Assembly (NCBI GenBank): GCA_964557155.1
Contig: CAZKZC010000011.1
Location: 1 to 15,669, forward strand
Direction of reading: 5' to 3'
DNA from: JAHJSY01 sp964557155
Lineage (GTDB): Bacteria; Patescibacteriota; Minisyncoccia; Minisyncoccales; GWA2-38-27
Length of the DNA: 15,669 nucleotides
The translations under genes were made by a program, and so were the position numbers. A model generated the notes under the pieces. It had not been told where the DNA came from. It searched no databases and saw only the letters and a list, made by a program, of their open reading frames with translations. Shown in pieces: positions 6,194 through 12,728 of this stretch. Every line of letters starts with the position of its first letter. Within the stretch, counting starts at the first letter, position 1.

Positions 6194-6379
6194 ATGCTAA
6201 TAAAGGAATTGTTAAAATTCTTAAAAAGAAAAATGCTTAAAAAATCAGATATAAATTTAAAAGAATGGGAGTTTGAATTTCAGCAAAGAAGTTGTCAGCC
6301 CTTTTTGAAAGTAATCATTTCTTCTCCTTTTGGGTTTTTTAACCTTGGGTTTACTTTGGTGAGGGATTTGGTACAATAA
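6194..6379 (+). CDS. Doubtful small ORF
   Basis: A 61-codon frame beginning at ATG 6194 (or TTG 6191), 7 nt after the preceding gene, with AAGAGG immediately upstream as a possible ribosome site, though only 3 nt from the ATG. The product would be basic at the N-terminus (KELLKFLKRKMLKK) and hydrophobic near the end. I recognise no family. It ends 4 nt before mscS and its 3' part overlaps the candidate mscS promoter. It may be a decayed gene, a leader peptide, or not expressed. Confidence 0.3.
   Translation: MLIKELLKFLKRKMLKKSDINLKEWEFEFQQRSCQPFLKVIISSPFGFFNLGFTLVRDLVQ
6350..6377 (+). promoter_or_regulatory. Candidate mscS promoter
   Basis: TTTACT (6350-6355) and TACAAT (6372-6377) with a 16-nt spacer. 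A start about 7 nt downstream would fall at or next to the mscS ATG (6384), so the mRNA would be leaderless or nearly so. No other ribosome site is convincing apart from AAGGA at 6378-6382, which lies only 1 nt from the ATG. Confidence 0.35.
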
Positions 6380-6383
6380 GGAT

Positions 6384-7457
6384 ATGAATTATTTAAATCA
6401 AGTTGCAAATATAGGTATTTTACAATATAAATTTTTGAACAACAGTATGCTTAACTATCTAATCGCTGTTGGGGTTTTCTTTTTGGCCTTGGGCGTGTTG
6501 AAGATATTTAAGTTTACTATCTTAAGAAAGCTTAAAAAGATAACTAAACAGACAACTATGGAGTTTGATGATATATTAATTGATTCCATCGATGCTATTG
6601 GCTGGCCCCTATACTCTTTTTTATCAATCTATATTGCTATTCAATTTATTCAGTTCCCTAATATGATAGGTAGGGTTATTTCTATTATTATTTTAGTTGC
6701 TCTTATCTATTATATTATTAAAGCCATTCAGCAATTAATCGATTTTGGATTCGGCAAAGTTATTGAGAAAAAACAAAAAGAAGAAAACTTTGATCCAGCA
6801 ATAATTAATTTATCAAAAAGATTACTTAAGGGAGTTTTGTGGATATTTGCTATTATTATAATTTTACAAAATCTTGGCTATAATGTTTCTACGCTTATCG
6901 CCGGATTAGGTATTGGTGGCTTAGCCATTGCTATTGCCCTTCAGAATATTTTGGCTGATATATTCTCTGCATTTTGTATTTACTTTGATAAACCATTCCA
7001 AATAGGGGACTTTATTAAAATTGGAGAAGATATGGGGAAAGTTAAACAAGTTGGTATAAAATCAACTAGAATTGAGACGCTTCAGGGAGAAGAATTGATT
7101 ATCTCAAACAGAGAATTAACCGCAACAAGGGTTCATAACTTCAAGAAAATGGAAAAAAGAAGAATTCTTTTTGATTTTGGTATTACTTATGAAACACCAA
7201 CAGAAAAAGTTAAAAAGGTTCCAGAATTAGTTAAAGATATTTTCAATAGGGTGGATGGAGCAGATCTAGATAGGGTCCATTTTAAAACTTTTGGAGATTC
7301 TGATTTAAATTTCGAAGTAGTATATTTCCTAAGTAGCAGTGAATATAACGACTATATGAATATTCAGCAAGAAATAAATCTTTCTATAAAAGATGCTTTT
7401 GAAAAAGAGGGGATTTGTTTTGCTTATCCAACCGAAAGGGTGTTTGTGGAAAAGTAG
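6384..7457 (+). CDS. mscS: Small-conductance mechanosensitive channel, MscS family
   Basis: An inner-membrane channel that opens on membrane tension and releases solutes during osmotic downshock. Hydrophobic segments lie at about 24-43, 70-90, 94-115 and 147-164. They are followed by the pore-lining helix from about 168, with the small-residue pattern AGLGIGGLAIAIALQNILAD and then FDKPFQIGDFIKIG, the hallmark entry to the cytoplasmic beta domain. The beta domain continues with GKVKQVGIKSTRIETLQGEE and ISNRELTATRVHNF, and the C-terminal alpha/beta part reaches 357 aa. The two additional N-terminal helices relative to E. coli MscS (286 aa) are common in this family. It stands last in a + strand run before a new promoter. 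Confidence 0.93.
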   Translation: MNYLNQVANIGILQYKFLNNSMLNYLIAVGVFFLALGVLKIFKFTILRKLKKITKQTTMEFDDILIDSIDAIGWPLYSFLSIYIAIQFIQFPNMIGRVISIIILVALIYYIIKAIQQLIDFGFGKVIEKKQKEENFDPAIINLSKRLLKGVLWIFAIIIILQNLGYNVSTLIAGLGIGGLAIAIALQNILADIFSAFCIYFDKPFQIGDFIKIGEDMGKVKQVGIKSTRIETLQGEELIISNRELTATRVHNFKKMEKRRILFDFGITYETPTEKVKKVPELVKDIFNRVDGADLDRVHFKTFGDSDLNFEVVYFLSSSEYNDYMNIQQEINLSIKDAFEKEGICFAYPTERVFVEK

Positions 7458-7459
7458 GG

Positions 7460-7487
7460 TTGACAATACCTCTGGGTGATGTATATT
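7460..7487 (+). promoter_or_regulatory. Strong sigma70-type promoter
   Basis: A perfect TTGACA (7460-7465) and TATATT (7482-7487) with a 16-nt spacer begin 2 nt after the mscS stop. Transcription would start near 7494, about 37 nt before the acidic micro-ORF. The leader contains two copies of CAATTTAA (7502-7509 and 7511-7518). Confidence 0.65.
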
Positions 7488-7530
7488 TGATTGTAAGATT
7501 AGCAATTTAACAATTTAAATTAATAAAACC

Positions 7531-7650
7531 ATGATGCAATATTTTATTAATTCAATGGGTTTAGACGAGAGTGGGGGAGATGAATTTGATGAGTATGAGT
7601 CATTGTCAGACGATGATGATGAAATGGAATACGACGAAGAAAGCTATTAA
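7531..7650 (+). CDS. Highly acidic 39-residue microprotein
   Basis: An ATG-started frame of 39 codons ending in TAA. The product has 16 Asp/Glu residues, no Lys, Arg or His, and a run of DDDDE near residue 27; aromatic Tyr/Phe residues are spread through it. There is no signal peptide or membrane segment. It has its own consensus promoter (7460-7487) and a perfect terminator hairpin starting 4 nt after the stop, which supports a real transcription unit of about 180 nt. No Shine-Dalgarno is visible. Such composition is typical of disordered acidic proteins or nucleic-acid mimics, but no function can be assigned. The alternative is that the unit is a small RNA and the frame is incidental. Confidence 0.6.
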   Translation: MMQYFINSMGLDESGGDEFDEYESLSDDDDEMEYDEESY

Positions 7651-7653
7651 TAG

Positions 7654-7678
7654 AAAAGAGTGCCTTAGGCACTCTTTT
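7654..7678. terminator. Bidirectional intrinsic terminator
   Basis: AAAAGAGTGCC (7654-7664) pairs perfectly with GGCACTCTTTT (7668-7678) around loop TTA. It has a T-run on the + strand and, by symmetry, on the - strand. It separates the + strand micro-ORF from the convergent xer gene and would end both transcripts. Confidence 0.88.
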
Positions 7679-7699
7679 AGTTTGTACAGAATGTTAATA

Positions 7700-7722
7700 T
7701 ATTGTGCGACATTTATTCACTA
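7700..7722. repeat. Direct repeat, copy at the xer 3' end
   Basis: TATTGTGCGACATT (7700-7713), then TATT, then CACTA (7718-7722). It matches 8683-8701 at all 19 shared bases with one 4-nt indel. This copy contains the xer stop codon (7713-7715) and its last codons. Just outside it, AATGTTAA (7690-7697) and the repeat's GACATT make a weak inverted repeat. Confidence 0.75.
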
Positions 7723-8660
7723 AGGCTATGAAATTTGCGGTGGACTTCGCGAAGGCGTTTATTGGTTACATGAGTATATATTTGAGTACTAGTTATGCTT
7801 CGGTGACCAAGAAATTCTTGAATAGTCCTAAGATCAACTCCTTGAGATAAAAGATCTGTTGCCATGCTATGACGTAAAGTATGCGGAGTCGTAAAAGTTG
7901 GTAGTCCAGTCAGAACGGTATATTTTTTAACTATTCTTTCCATGGATCGTGATGTCAGACGCTTATCAGCATCTTTTCTTGACTTATAATTAACGAATAA
8001 GGATTTATCTTTATCATTTCTTGTTGCTAGATACTTCTTGAGCCAAGATAAAGCTCTCTTCGAAAAATAAACAGTTCTCGGGTAATCTCCCTTGCCAATA
8101 ACACTTAATTCTAGATCTTCTTTATTTTCCGTATTGTTAAATTGTTCACGGTTTAATGCTGCTAATTCAGCTATTCTTAGTCCAGTAGAGAATAGGGACT
8201 CTATGATAACCTTATCTCTCAAACCGCTAACAGTAGCCGTGTTGGGAGCATCAAGAAGCTTTTTGATTTGCTCCAATGAAAGGAATTTTATAACTTTTTC
8301 TTTTCTAGCGTCTTTAGGAAGATTAATTTTATCAGAGGGGAGTGATAGTATATCTTTTGACGAAAAATAGCCCAAAAGGGCTCTGAGAGCGATTAAATAG
8401 TAGTTTTGAGTTAGCTTTTTGAGTGATTTGCCATTAGCATTAGTTCCGCGAGAAAGAAAGAGACGATATTTCCAAATATGATCACCAGTTAGCTCATGAG
8501 GTTTTATACTTTCTTTATTGGTTTTTTTAAGCCAAAAAACAAACTTGTTCAGATAACGTTCATAGTTCTTTTGTGTGTTATTTGCTAAACCCTTCTCGAC
8601 TTCGCAATAGTCAAGAAAATCCGGTATATGTTTTATAATAGATGTATTAGATTTGTCCAT
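7713..8660 (-). CDS. xerC: Tyrosine recombinase, XerC/XerD type
   Basis: A 315-residue site-specific recombinase, likely resolving chromosome dimers. The N-terminal SAM-like core-binding domain (about 8-105) includes YCEVEKGLANNTQKNYERYL. The catalytic domain (about 120-310) shows the full set: Arg162 in STGLRIAEL, Lys190 in the beta-hairpin, His260 and Arg263 in HTLRH, His286 in LGHRS, and nucleophile Tyr295 in IYTHV. CPR genomes often have a single Xer acting alone, so assignment to XerC or XerD is arbitrary. The gene has its own promoter and is flanked by a 19-base direct repeat, so a self-regulating or integrase-like role is also possible. It is convergent with the acidic micro-ORF across a shared terminator. 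Confidence 0.93.
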   Translation of the reverse strand: MDKSNTSIIKHIPDFLDYCEVEKGLANNTQKNYERYLNKFVFWLKKTNKESIKPHELTGDHIWKYRLFLSRGTNANGKSLKKLTQNYYLIALRALLGYFSSKDILSLPSDKINLPKDARKEKVIKFLSLEQIKKLLDAPNTATVSGLRDKVIIESLFSTGLRIAELAALNREQFNNTENKEDLELSVIGKGDYPRTVYFSKRALSWLKKYLATRNDKDKSLFVNYKSRKDADKRLTSRSMERIVKKYTVLTGLPTFTTPHTLRHSMATDLLSQGVDLRTIQEFLGHRSITSTQIYTHVTNKRLREVHRKFHSLSE

Positions 8661-8682
8661 ATTATAATGTTCGCTTTACCGC

Positions 8683-8701
8683 TATTGTGCGACATTCACT
8701 A
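8683..8701. repeat. Direct repeat, copy in the xer leader
   Basis: TATTGTGCGACATTCACTA, the second copy of the repeat at 7700-7722, lies 22 nt before the xer start codon. It falls directly downstream of the predicted transcription start (about 8700, - strand), where a bound protein would block transcription. The two copies are about 0.98 kb apart and enclose xer. Confidence 0.75.
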
Positions 8702-8706
8702 TATAC

Positions 8707-8736
8707 ATCATATATCTCTCCCCCAGTAGGTGTCAA
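8707..8736 (-). promoter_or_regulatory. xer promoter
   Basis: On the - strand, TTGACA (8736-8731) and TATGAT (8712-8707) are separated by 18 nt, with a start predicted near 8700. The -35 box begins 9 nt after the stop of the upstream small gene, so xer is probably transcribed separately from the gltX operon. Confidence 0.6.
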
Positions 8737-8744
8737 GTGGAAAA

Positions 8745-9041
8745 TTATCTGACAAGCTCTTTAAGGCGTTGCCAGAGAGAATTTGTTGTTTTAGGGACAT
8801 CTTCTTTCATTTCTTCTAATTCTTTTTGGAATTCTTCTTCTATCTCAGGTCTTCTTTGCTCAACTTGTTGACCTAATATAGCTGATGTTTTATGCCAAAC
8901 ATTTTCAAATATATTTTTAAGCCAATTCCATGTCTTGGTCCATATACCTATCATCTCTTGATCAATTTCTTGAGCTAAAACGGCACCAATGTTCAATGAG
9001 ATACCAATCAAAACAATCAAAAATAAATATTTATATTTCAT
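8745..9041 (-). CDS. Small secreted hypothetical protein
   Basis: Ninety-eight residues with a classical signal peptide: MKYKY, a hydrophobic core at about 6-21, and VLA-QE as the likely cleavage site near residue 23. The mature part of about 75 residues is rich in Glu, Lys and Trp and probably helical, with WTKTWNWLKNIFENVW in an amphipathic pattern followed by a charged EEEFQKELEEMKED segment. I recognise no family. Its start overlaps the gltX stop by four bases (ATGA), so it is translated from the same mRNA by coupling. It could be periplasmic, surface-attached, or exported beyond the cell; the sequence does not decide. Confidence 0.75.
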   Translation of the reverse strand: MKYKYLFLIVLIGISLNIGAVLAQEIDQEMIGIWTKTWNWLKNIFENVWHKTSAILGQQVEQRRPEIEEEFQKELEEMKEDVPKTTNSLWQRLKELVR

Positions 9042-10591
9042 AATTTTATTTTAGCTTGCTTTAAGCGATTTATAGTTTTTTGCTTACCCAATATGTCGGC
9101 TATTTCAAAGGGTCCCGCCGATGATTTTTTGCCACTCAAAGCGACTCTTAACGGCCACAATAACTCTCCCCTGTCCTTTATTTTATTAGCTTCGTCTAAT
9201 AACACTTTTTCTATATTCTTCGTATTCCAGTCATTTATCTTAGATAGTATCTTTATAGCTTTATCAATAGATAACGACACCTCTTCTTTTGTCATATCCT
9301 TCCATATAAGAAGTCCCCCATCATATTTTAACTTTTCTTTAAAAAAGTAATCAACTAGCTCATTAATCTCTGAAAGTTTTTTTAATCTTTCTTGATAGGC
9401 GCCAATTACTTTATTCAAATAATCTCTGTCTAATTTTTCTTCCGTATCAGAAATAATATAATCGAAAGAAATGCTCTCTCCTCCAAAGGTGGCTGGAATT
9501 TTTTCAGATTTCAGTATGGGGGTTATTAACTCACTTTGTATTAAATAAGGAATACATAATTCAGACAATTTATCTAATGACTTATGACGAATATAAAAGC
9601 CATTTATATAATCTAACCTGTCAATATTAAAGACAGCTCCCGATTTTTGAACTTTATCCATTGAAAATTCTTTGATCAAAGCATTAAAGGAAAATATTTC
9701 TTTTTCTGTTCCTGGATTCCATCCTAAGAAAGCTAAGAAATTAATCAAGGCCTCTGGTAGGTAGCCAAGCTCCTTATATTCTCTCAAAGATGTTGAACCG
9801 TGCCTTTTGCTTAGTTTGCTTCTATCAGAACCCAATATTAATGGTAAGTGAGCATATTTAACTCTAGAAAAACCCAAGGCCTCTTGGATGAGGATTTGTT
9901 TTGGAGTGTTAGGCATCAAGTCCTCCCCTCTTATAACATGAGTTATTTTCATTTCATAATCATCAACAACAACTGCTAAATTATATAAAGGAGTGTCTAA
10001 ATTTTTAGCAATGGTAACATCGCCGAGCAGGTTGGTGTCAAACTCTATTTTTCCTCTTACCATGTCATTAAAGGATACTTTCTTATTAGAAATCTTAAAT
10101 CTAATAATAGACCCCTCCCCTCTTTCTACTCTGGATTCAACTTCTTTTTTTGAAAGTTTAGAACACTTACCATCATACATGGGTGCCTCTCCCCGGCTCA
10201 TCTGTTCTTGCTTTTTAGCCTCTAAATCTTCTTCTGTGCAGAAACAATAATAGGCCTTCCCCTCTTTTAAGAGCTTTTCTATGTATTTTCTATAAACATC
10301 TTTTCTTTCGCTTTGATGATATGGTCCTTCATTATGCTCTATCCCCAACCATTTTAAGCTTTCTATAATATCTTCTTCAAATTCTGGCTTTGATCTTTCA
10401 GTGTCTGTGTCTTCAATTCTTAAGATAAAGGACCCTTTGTTCTTTTGAGCAAATAAGTAATTAAAAAGAGCAGTTCTTGCACTGCCAATATGAAAAAAGC
10501 CAGTTGGAGAAGGAGCAAATCTTACCCTTAATCCTTCATTAGTTACAAAACTGAATGTTTGTTCTAAAGTTTTCGCAATTGCCTCAATCAT
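9038..10591 (-). CDS. gltX: Glutamyl-tRNA synthetase
   Basis: A class I aminoacyl-tRNA synthetase that charges tRNA with glutamate in the cytosol. The 517 residues include RFAPSPTGFFHIGSARTALF (24-43) with the HIGH-type motif HIGS. RIEDTDTERS and the CFC...YDGKC zinc-type cysteine cluster (about 116-143) follow. KLSKRHGS is the KMSKS-type loop, and WPLRVALSGKKSSAGPFEIADILG in the C-terminal anticodon-binding part completes the family pattern. About 20 residues precede the usual N-terminus; no in-frame ATG, GTG or TTG offers a later start before the HIGS motif, so the extension appears real. AAAGG lies 2 nt before the ATG. It follows the PBP2 gene by 24 bp and overlaps the next gene by 4. Confidence 0.97.
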   Translation of the reverse strand: MIEAIAKTLEQTFSFVTNEGLRVRFAPSPTGFFHIGSARTALFNYLFAQKNKGSFILRIEDTDTERSKPEFEEDIIESLKWLGIEHNEGPYHQSERKDVYRKYIEKLLKEGKAYYCFCTEEDLEAKKQEQMSRGEAPMYDGKCSKLSKKEVESRVERGEGSIIRFKISNKKVSFNDMVRGKIEFDTNLLGDVTIAKNLDTPLYNLAVVVDDYEMKITHVIRGEDLMPNTPKQILIQEALGFSRVKYAHLPLILGSDRSKLSKRHGSTSLREYKELGYLPEALINFLAFLGWNPGTEKEIFSFNALIKEFSMDKVQKSGAVFNIDRLDYINGFYIRHKSLDKLSELCIPYLIQSELITPILKSEKIPATFGGESISFDYIISDTEEKLDRDYLNKVIGAYQERLKKLSEINELVDYFFKEKLKYDGGLLIWKDMTKEEVSLSIDKAIKILSKINDWNTKNIEKVLLDEANKIKDRGELLWPLRVALSGKKSSAGPFEIADILGKQKTINRLKQAKIKL

Positions 10592-10615
10592 TACCTTTAA
10601 TATACTATAAATCCA

Positions 10616-12424
10616 CTATTTAGTAAAATAATATTGGAGGATGGATTTTGCCGTGGGGAGGGCGGCGGCTTGGAGGTCTTTGACATTTTCTATCATAATA
10701 ACAAGGACGATTTCGGGATCTTCATATGGAGCGAAAATACCTACCCAGTTATGATACAGGTCCTTATCTGCCGTTTGAGCTGTTCCCGTTTTAGCGGCCA
10801 CTTTAACCGGCAAAGAATTAAGTGAAATTGAAGAGGCCAGCGGACTGTTCTCTCCTGTTACTGCCCATCTCATTCCTTGACGAACAATATCAAGATTATC
10901 TGGATTTATAAAGTTACTTCTTGTAATTTCTGGCTCAATCTTTTGAACAATATTTCTATTTTCATCAACTATTTCTTTAACAACTCTTGGGCTATAGAGA
11001 GTTCCGCCATTAGCAATAGCTGAGAAAGCCGAAGCTACTTGGAGTGGTGTTACCAAAATATCTCCTTGTCCAATGGAAAGATTATAAGTATCACCATCAA
11101 ACCATGGTTCTCCTTTGGCTTCCTCTTTCCATTCTGGATATGGAATAAAGCCACTCGCTTCTCCTGGTAAATCAATTCTCGTCTCACTTCCCCACCCAAA
11201 TAATTCTACATATTTTTTAATTCTTGTTGGTCCTAAACCTTCTTGCTTTCCATATCCTCCGCCGATAGTATAAAAATAGACATTGCAGGATTCAGCTAAT
11301 GCTTTTCGTAAATCAGTCGCTCCATGTATTGCCCAATCTTTGTGATAATAAGTAATTTCTGGATCATACCTATGAGGTATGGCAATTTGTCCACTACACA
11401 TAATATCTTTCTTGTAAGTTATTATTTCTTCTTCAAGAGCTGCAGCAGCAATAATTGGTTTTATCGTAGATCCTGTTGGATAGAGTCCGGCTATAGCTCG
11501 ATTAAAGAGGGGCTGTTGAGGATCGTTAAGTAAGTTTTTTAATTCTTCTTGATTAGCTCCTTCATTGAATAAGTTATTATCATACTCTGGGATACTAACT
11601 AAAGCCATAACGCCTCCAGTTTTAGGATTTAGAGCAATACCGACTGCTTTTTTAGATCCTGTTCTTTCTAATGTCTCATAAAGTGCCTGATGGACTTTCT
11701 TTTGAAGATCCGAATCAAGCCATAAAACTAAACTTTTGCCTGGCTCTGGATAAGAGATTAGTTCTTTTGATAAAATTTCTCCATAAACATCTCTCTCTAT
11801 CTTAATCTCCCCCGAATTCTTTTTTAAAATATCGTCATAGGTTTTCTCTATGCCATCTTTTCCATTATAACCAATAACATGAGAAAAATTTAAACCATCT
11901 TCATAGTATCTTGTTGAGGTATGTTCTATATAAAAACCGGGAAATTCATTAATTCTTGTCTCAAGTATAATTAATGTTTCGTGATCAATGTTCTCATATT
12001 TACCTTTCGTAATTTTTTCTATTTCTTTAAAGATCTTTTTTCTTTCGGCTTCATTCTCTGGCAATTCACTTTCGTTTACCGTTAACTTAAAACTCGGTTT
12101 ATTAAAGACCAGCTGTTCGCCTTTAATATCATAAATTACTCCCCTATCTGCTTTAATAGAATAAGTTATGAATTTATTATCATCGGATAATGCTCTATAT
12201 CTTTCACCTTTAATAATTTGAAAATTAAAAGTTACGGCGAAAAGAACAAATATTAGTAAGAGAATAAAAAAGAAAAGACCCTTAAGTATTTTTTGGGAAA
12301 GTGGTACTTCAAATTTTCTTTCAGAAACACCAAGTTGCTCTTCTTTTTTCTTTGCCAATTCATCTAAAAAAACCTCCTGAGGCTCAATATCATACTTATA
12401 TCTTCTTGAATGGAATTTGAACAT
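10616..12424 (-). CDS. mrdA: Penicillin-binding protein 2 (elongation transpeptidase)
   Basis: A class B penicillin-binding protein that cross-links peptidoglycan during lateral wall growth in the elongasome. A 45-residue cytoplasmic tail precedes a single membrane anchor (about 48-68), then the dimerisation/pedestal domain beginning with RYRALSDDNKF and RGVIYDIKGE. The transpeptidase domain follows with Ser319 and Lys322 in STIK, the SCN triad motif (379-381), and KTG (545-547). At 602 aa the length is normal. The gene overlaps mreD by 29 bp and is followed by gltX after 24 bp, so it belongs to the mreC-mreD-mrdA cluster. RodA and MreB are not in the window. Confidence 0.96.
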   Translation of the reverse strand: MFKFHSRRYKYDIEPQEVFLDELAKKKEEQLGVSERKFEVPLSQKILKGLFFFILLLIFVLFAVTFNFQIIKGERYRALSDDNKFITYSIKADRGVIYDIKGEQLVFNKPSFKLTVNESELPENEAERKKIFKEIEKITKGKYENIDHETLIILETRINEFPGFYIEHTSTRYYEDGLNFSHVIGYNGKDGIEKTYDDILKKNSGEIKIERDVYGEILSKELISYPEPGKSLVLWLDSDLQKKVHQALYETLERTGSKKAVGIALNPKTGGVMALVSIPEYDNNLFNEGANQEELKNLLNDPQQPLFNRAIAGLYPTGSTIKPIIAAAALEEEIITYKKDIMCSGQIAIPHRYDPEITYYHKDWAIHGATDLRKALAESCNVYFYTIGGGYGKQEGLGPTRIKKYVELFGWGSETRIDLPGEASGFIPYPEWKEEAKGEPWFDGDTYNLSIGQGDILVTPLQVASAFSAIANGGTLYSPRVVKEIVDENRNIVQKIEPEITRSNFINPDNLDIVRQGMRWAVTGENSPLASSISLNSLPVKVAAKTGTAQTADKDLYHNWVGIFAPYEDPEIVLVIMIENVKDLQAAALPTAKSILQYYFTK

Positions 12425-12698
12425 ATTTATTGAAAATAAGCTTTATTAAGATGGCTAAAATGACTAAGATTAAAACATTAAAGCCAATTATTCTGTCAGA
12501 AAAAATATCAAGAAAAAAACCCCCTACAAAGGCGTTATATATCCCAAAACTACTATCTGGATCTTCGTATAGATTCCATATAATAATTAGAATAAAAATA
12601 AGGTTTGGTATTATTCCCCAAAAAGAGAAATGAACCAAAAAACTAGTTTGAAATATAACTAAAAGATATAGAGCAATAATTGATAATAAATACTTCAT
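12396..12698 (-). CDS. mreD: Rod shape-determining protein MreD (short)
   Basis: An integral membrane protein of the elongasome, linking MreC with the PBP2-RodA wall synthase. The 100 residues hold about four hydrophobic segments (2-22, 27-42, 54-67 and 73-92), with WGIIPNLIFILIIIWNL and GGFFLDIFSDRIIGFNVLIL matching the MreD pattern. Typical MreD has about 160 residues and five or six helices, so this is a short version ending soon after the fourth. The 29-bp overlap with mrdA and its place after mreC support the call more than sequence alone. A perfect hairpin (12705-12725) lies 6 nt before its ATG, where a ribosome site would be. Confidence 0.8.
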   Translation of the reverse strand: MKYLLSIIALYLLVIFQTSFLVHFSFWGIIPNLIFILIIIWNLYEDPDSSFGIYNAFVGGFFLDIFSDRIIGFNVLILVILAILIKLIFNKYVQIPFKKI

Positions 12699-12704
12699 AA
12701 ATTT

Positions 12705-12725
12705 TGCATAAGCCTGGCTTATGCA
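12705..12725. repeat. Palindrome between mreC and mreD, loop CTG
   Basis: TGCATAAGC (12705-12713) and GCTTATGCA (12717-12725) form a perfect 9-bp stem around CTG. The GCCTGGC centre is shared with the intragenic palindrome at 4418-4440. On the transcribed strand it ends 6 nt before the mreD start. The AAAATTT that follows is not a U-run, so it is not an intrinsic terminator; it could limit mreD translation or stabilise processed mRNA ends. Confidence 0.7.
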
Positions 12726-12728
12726 GTA

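Noticed and set aside
7690..7722. Canonical dif site
   Set aside because: The TGCG half resembles a XerC arm, but the conserved XerD arm (TTATGTTAAAT-like) is not found in the right position, so I do not annotate it as dif.
7700..8701. CRISPR-like repeats around xer
   Set aside because: Only two copies nearly 1 kb apart with a gene between them; no spacer array and no cas genes.
9093..9350. Frames antisense to gltX and PBP2 on the + strand
   Set aside because: They lie fully opposite well-supported genes, lack family features and have no promoters or ribosome sites.
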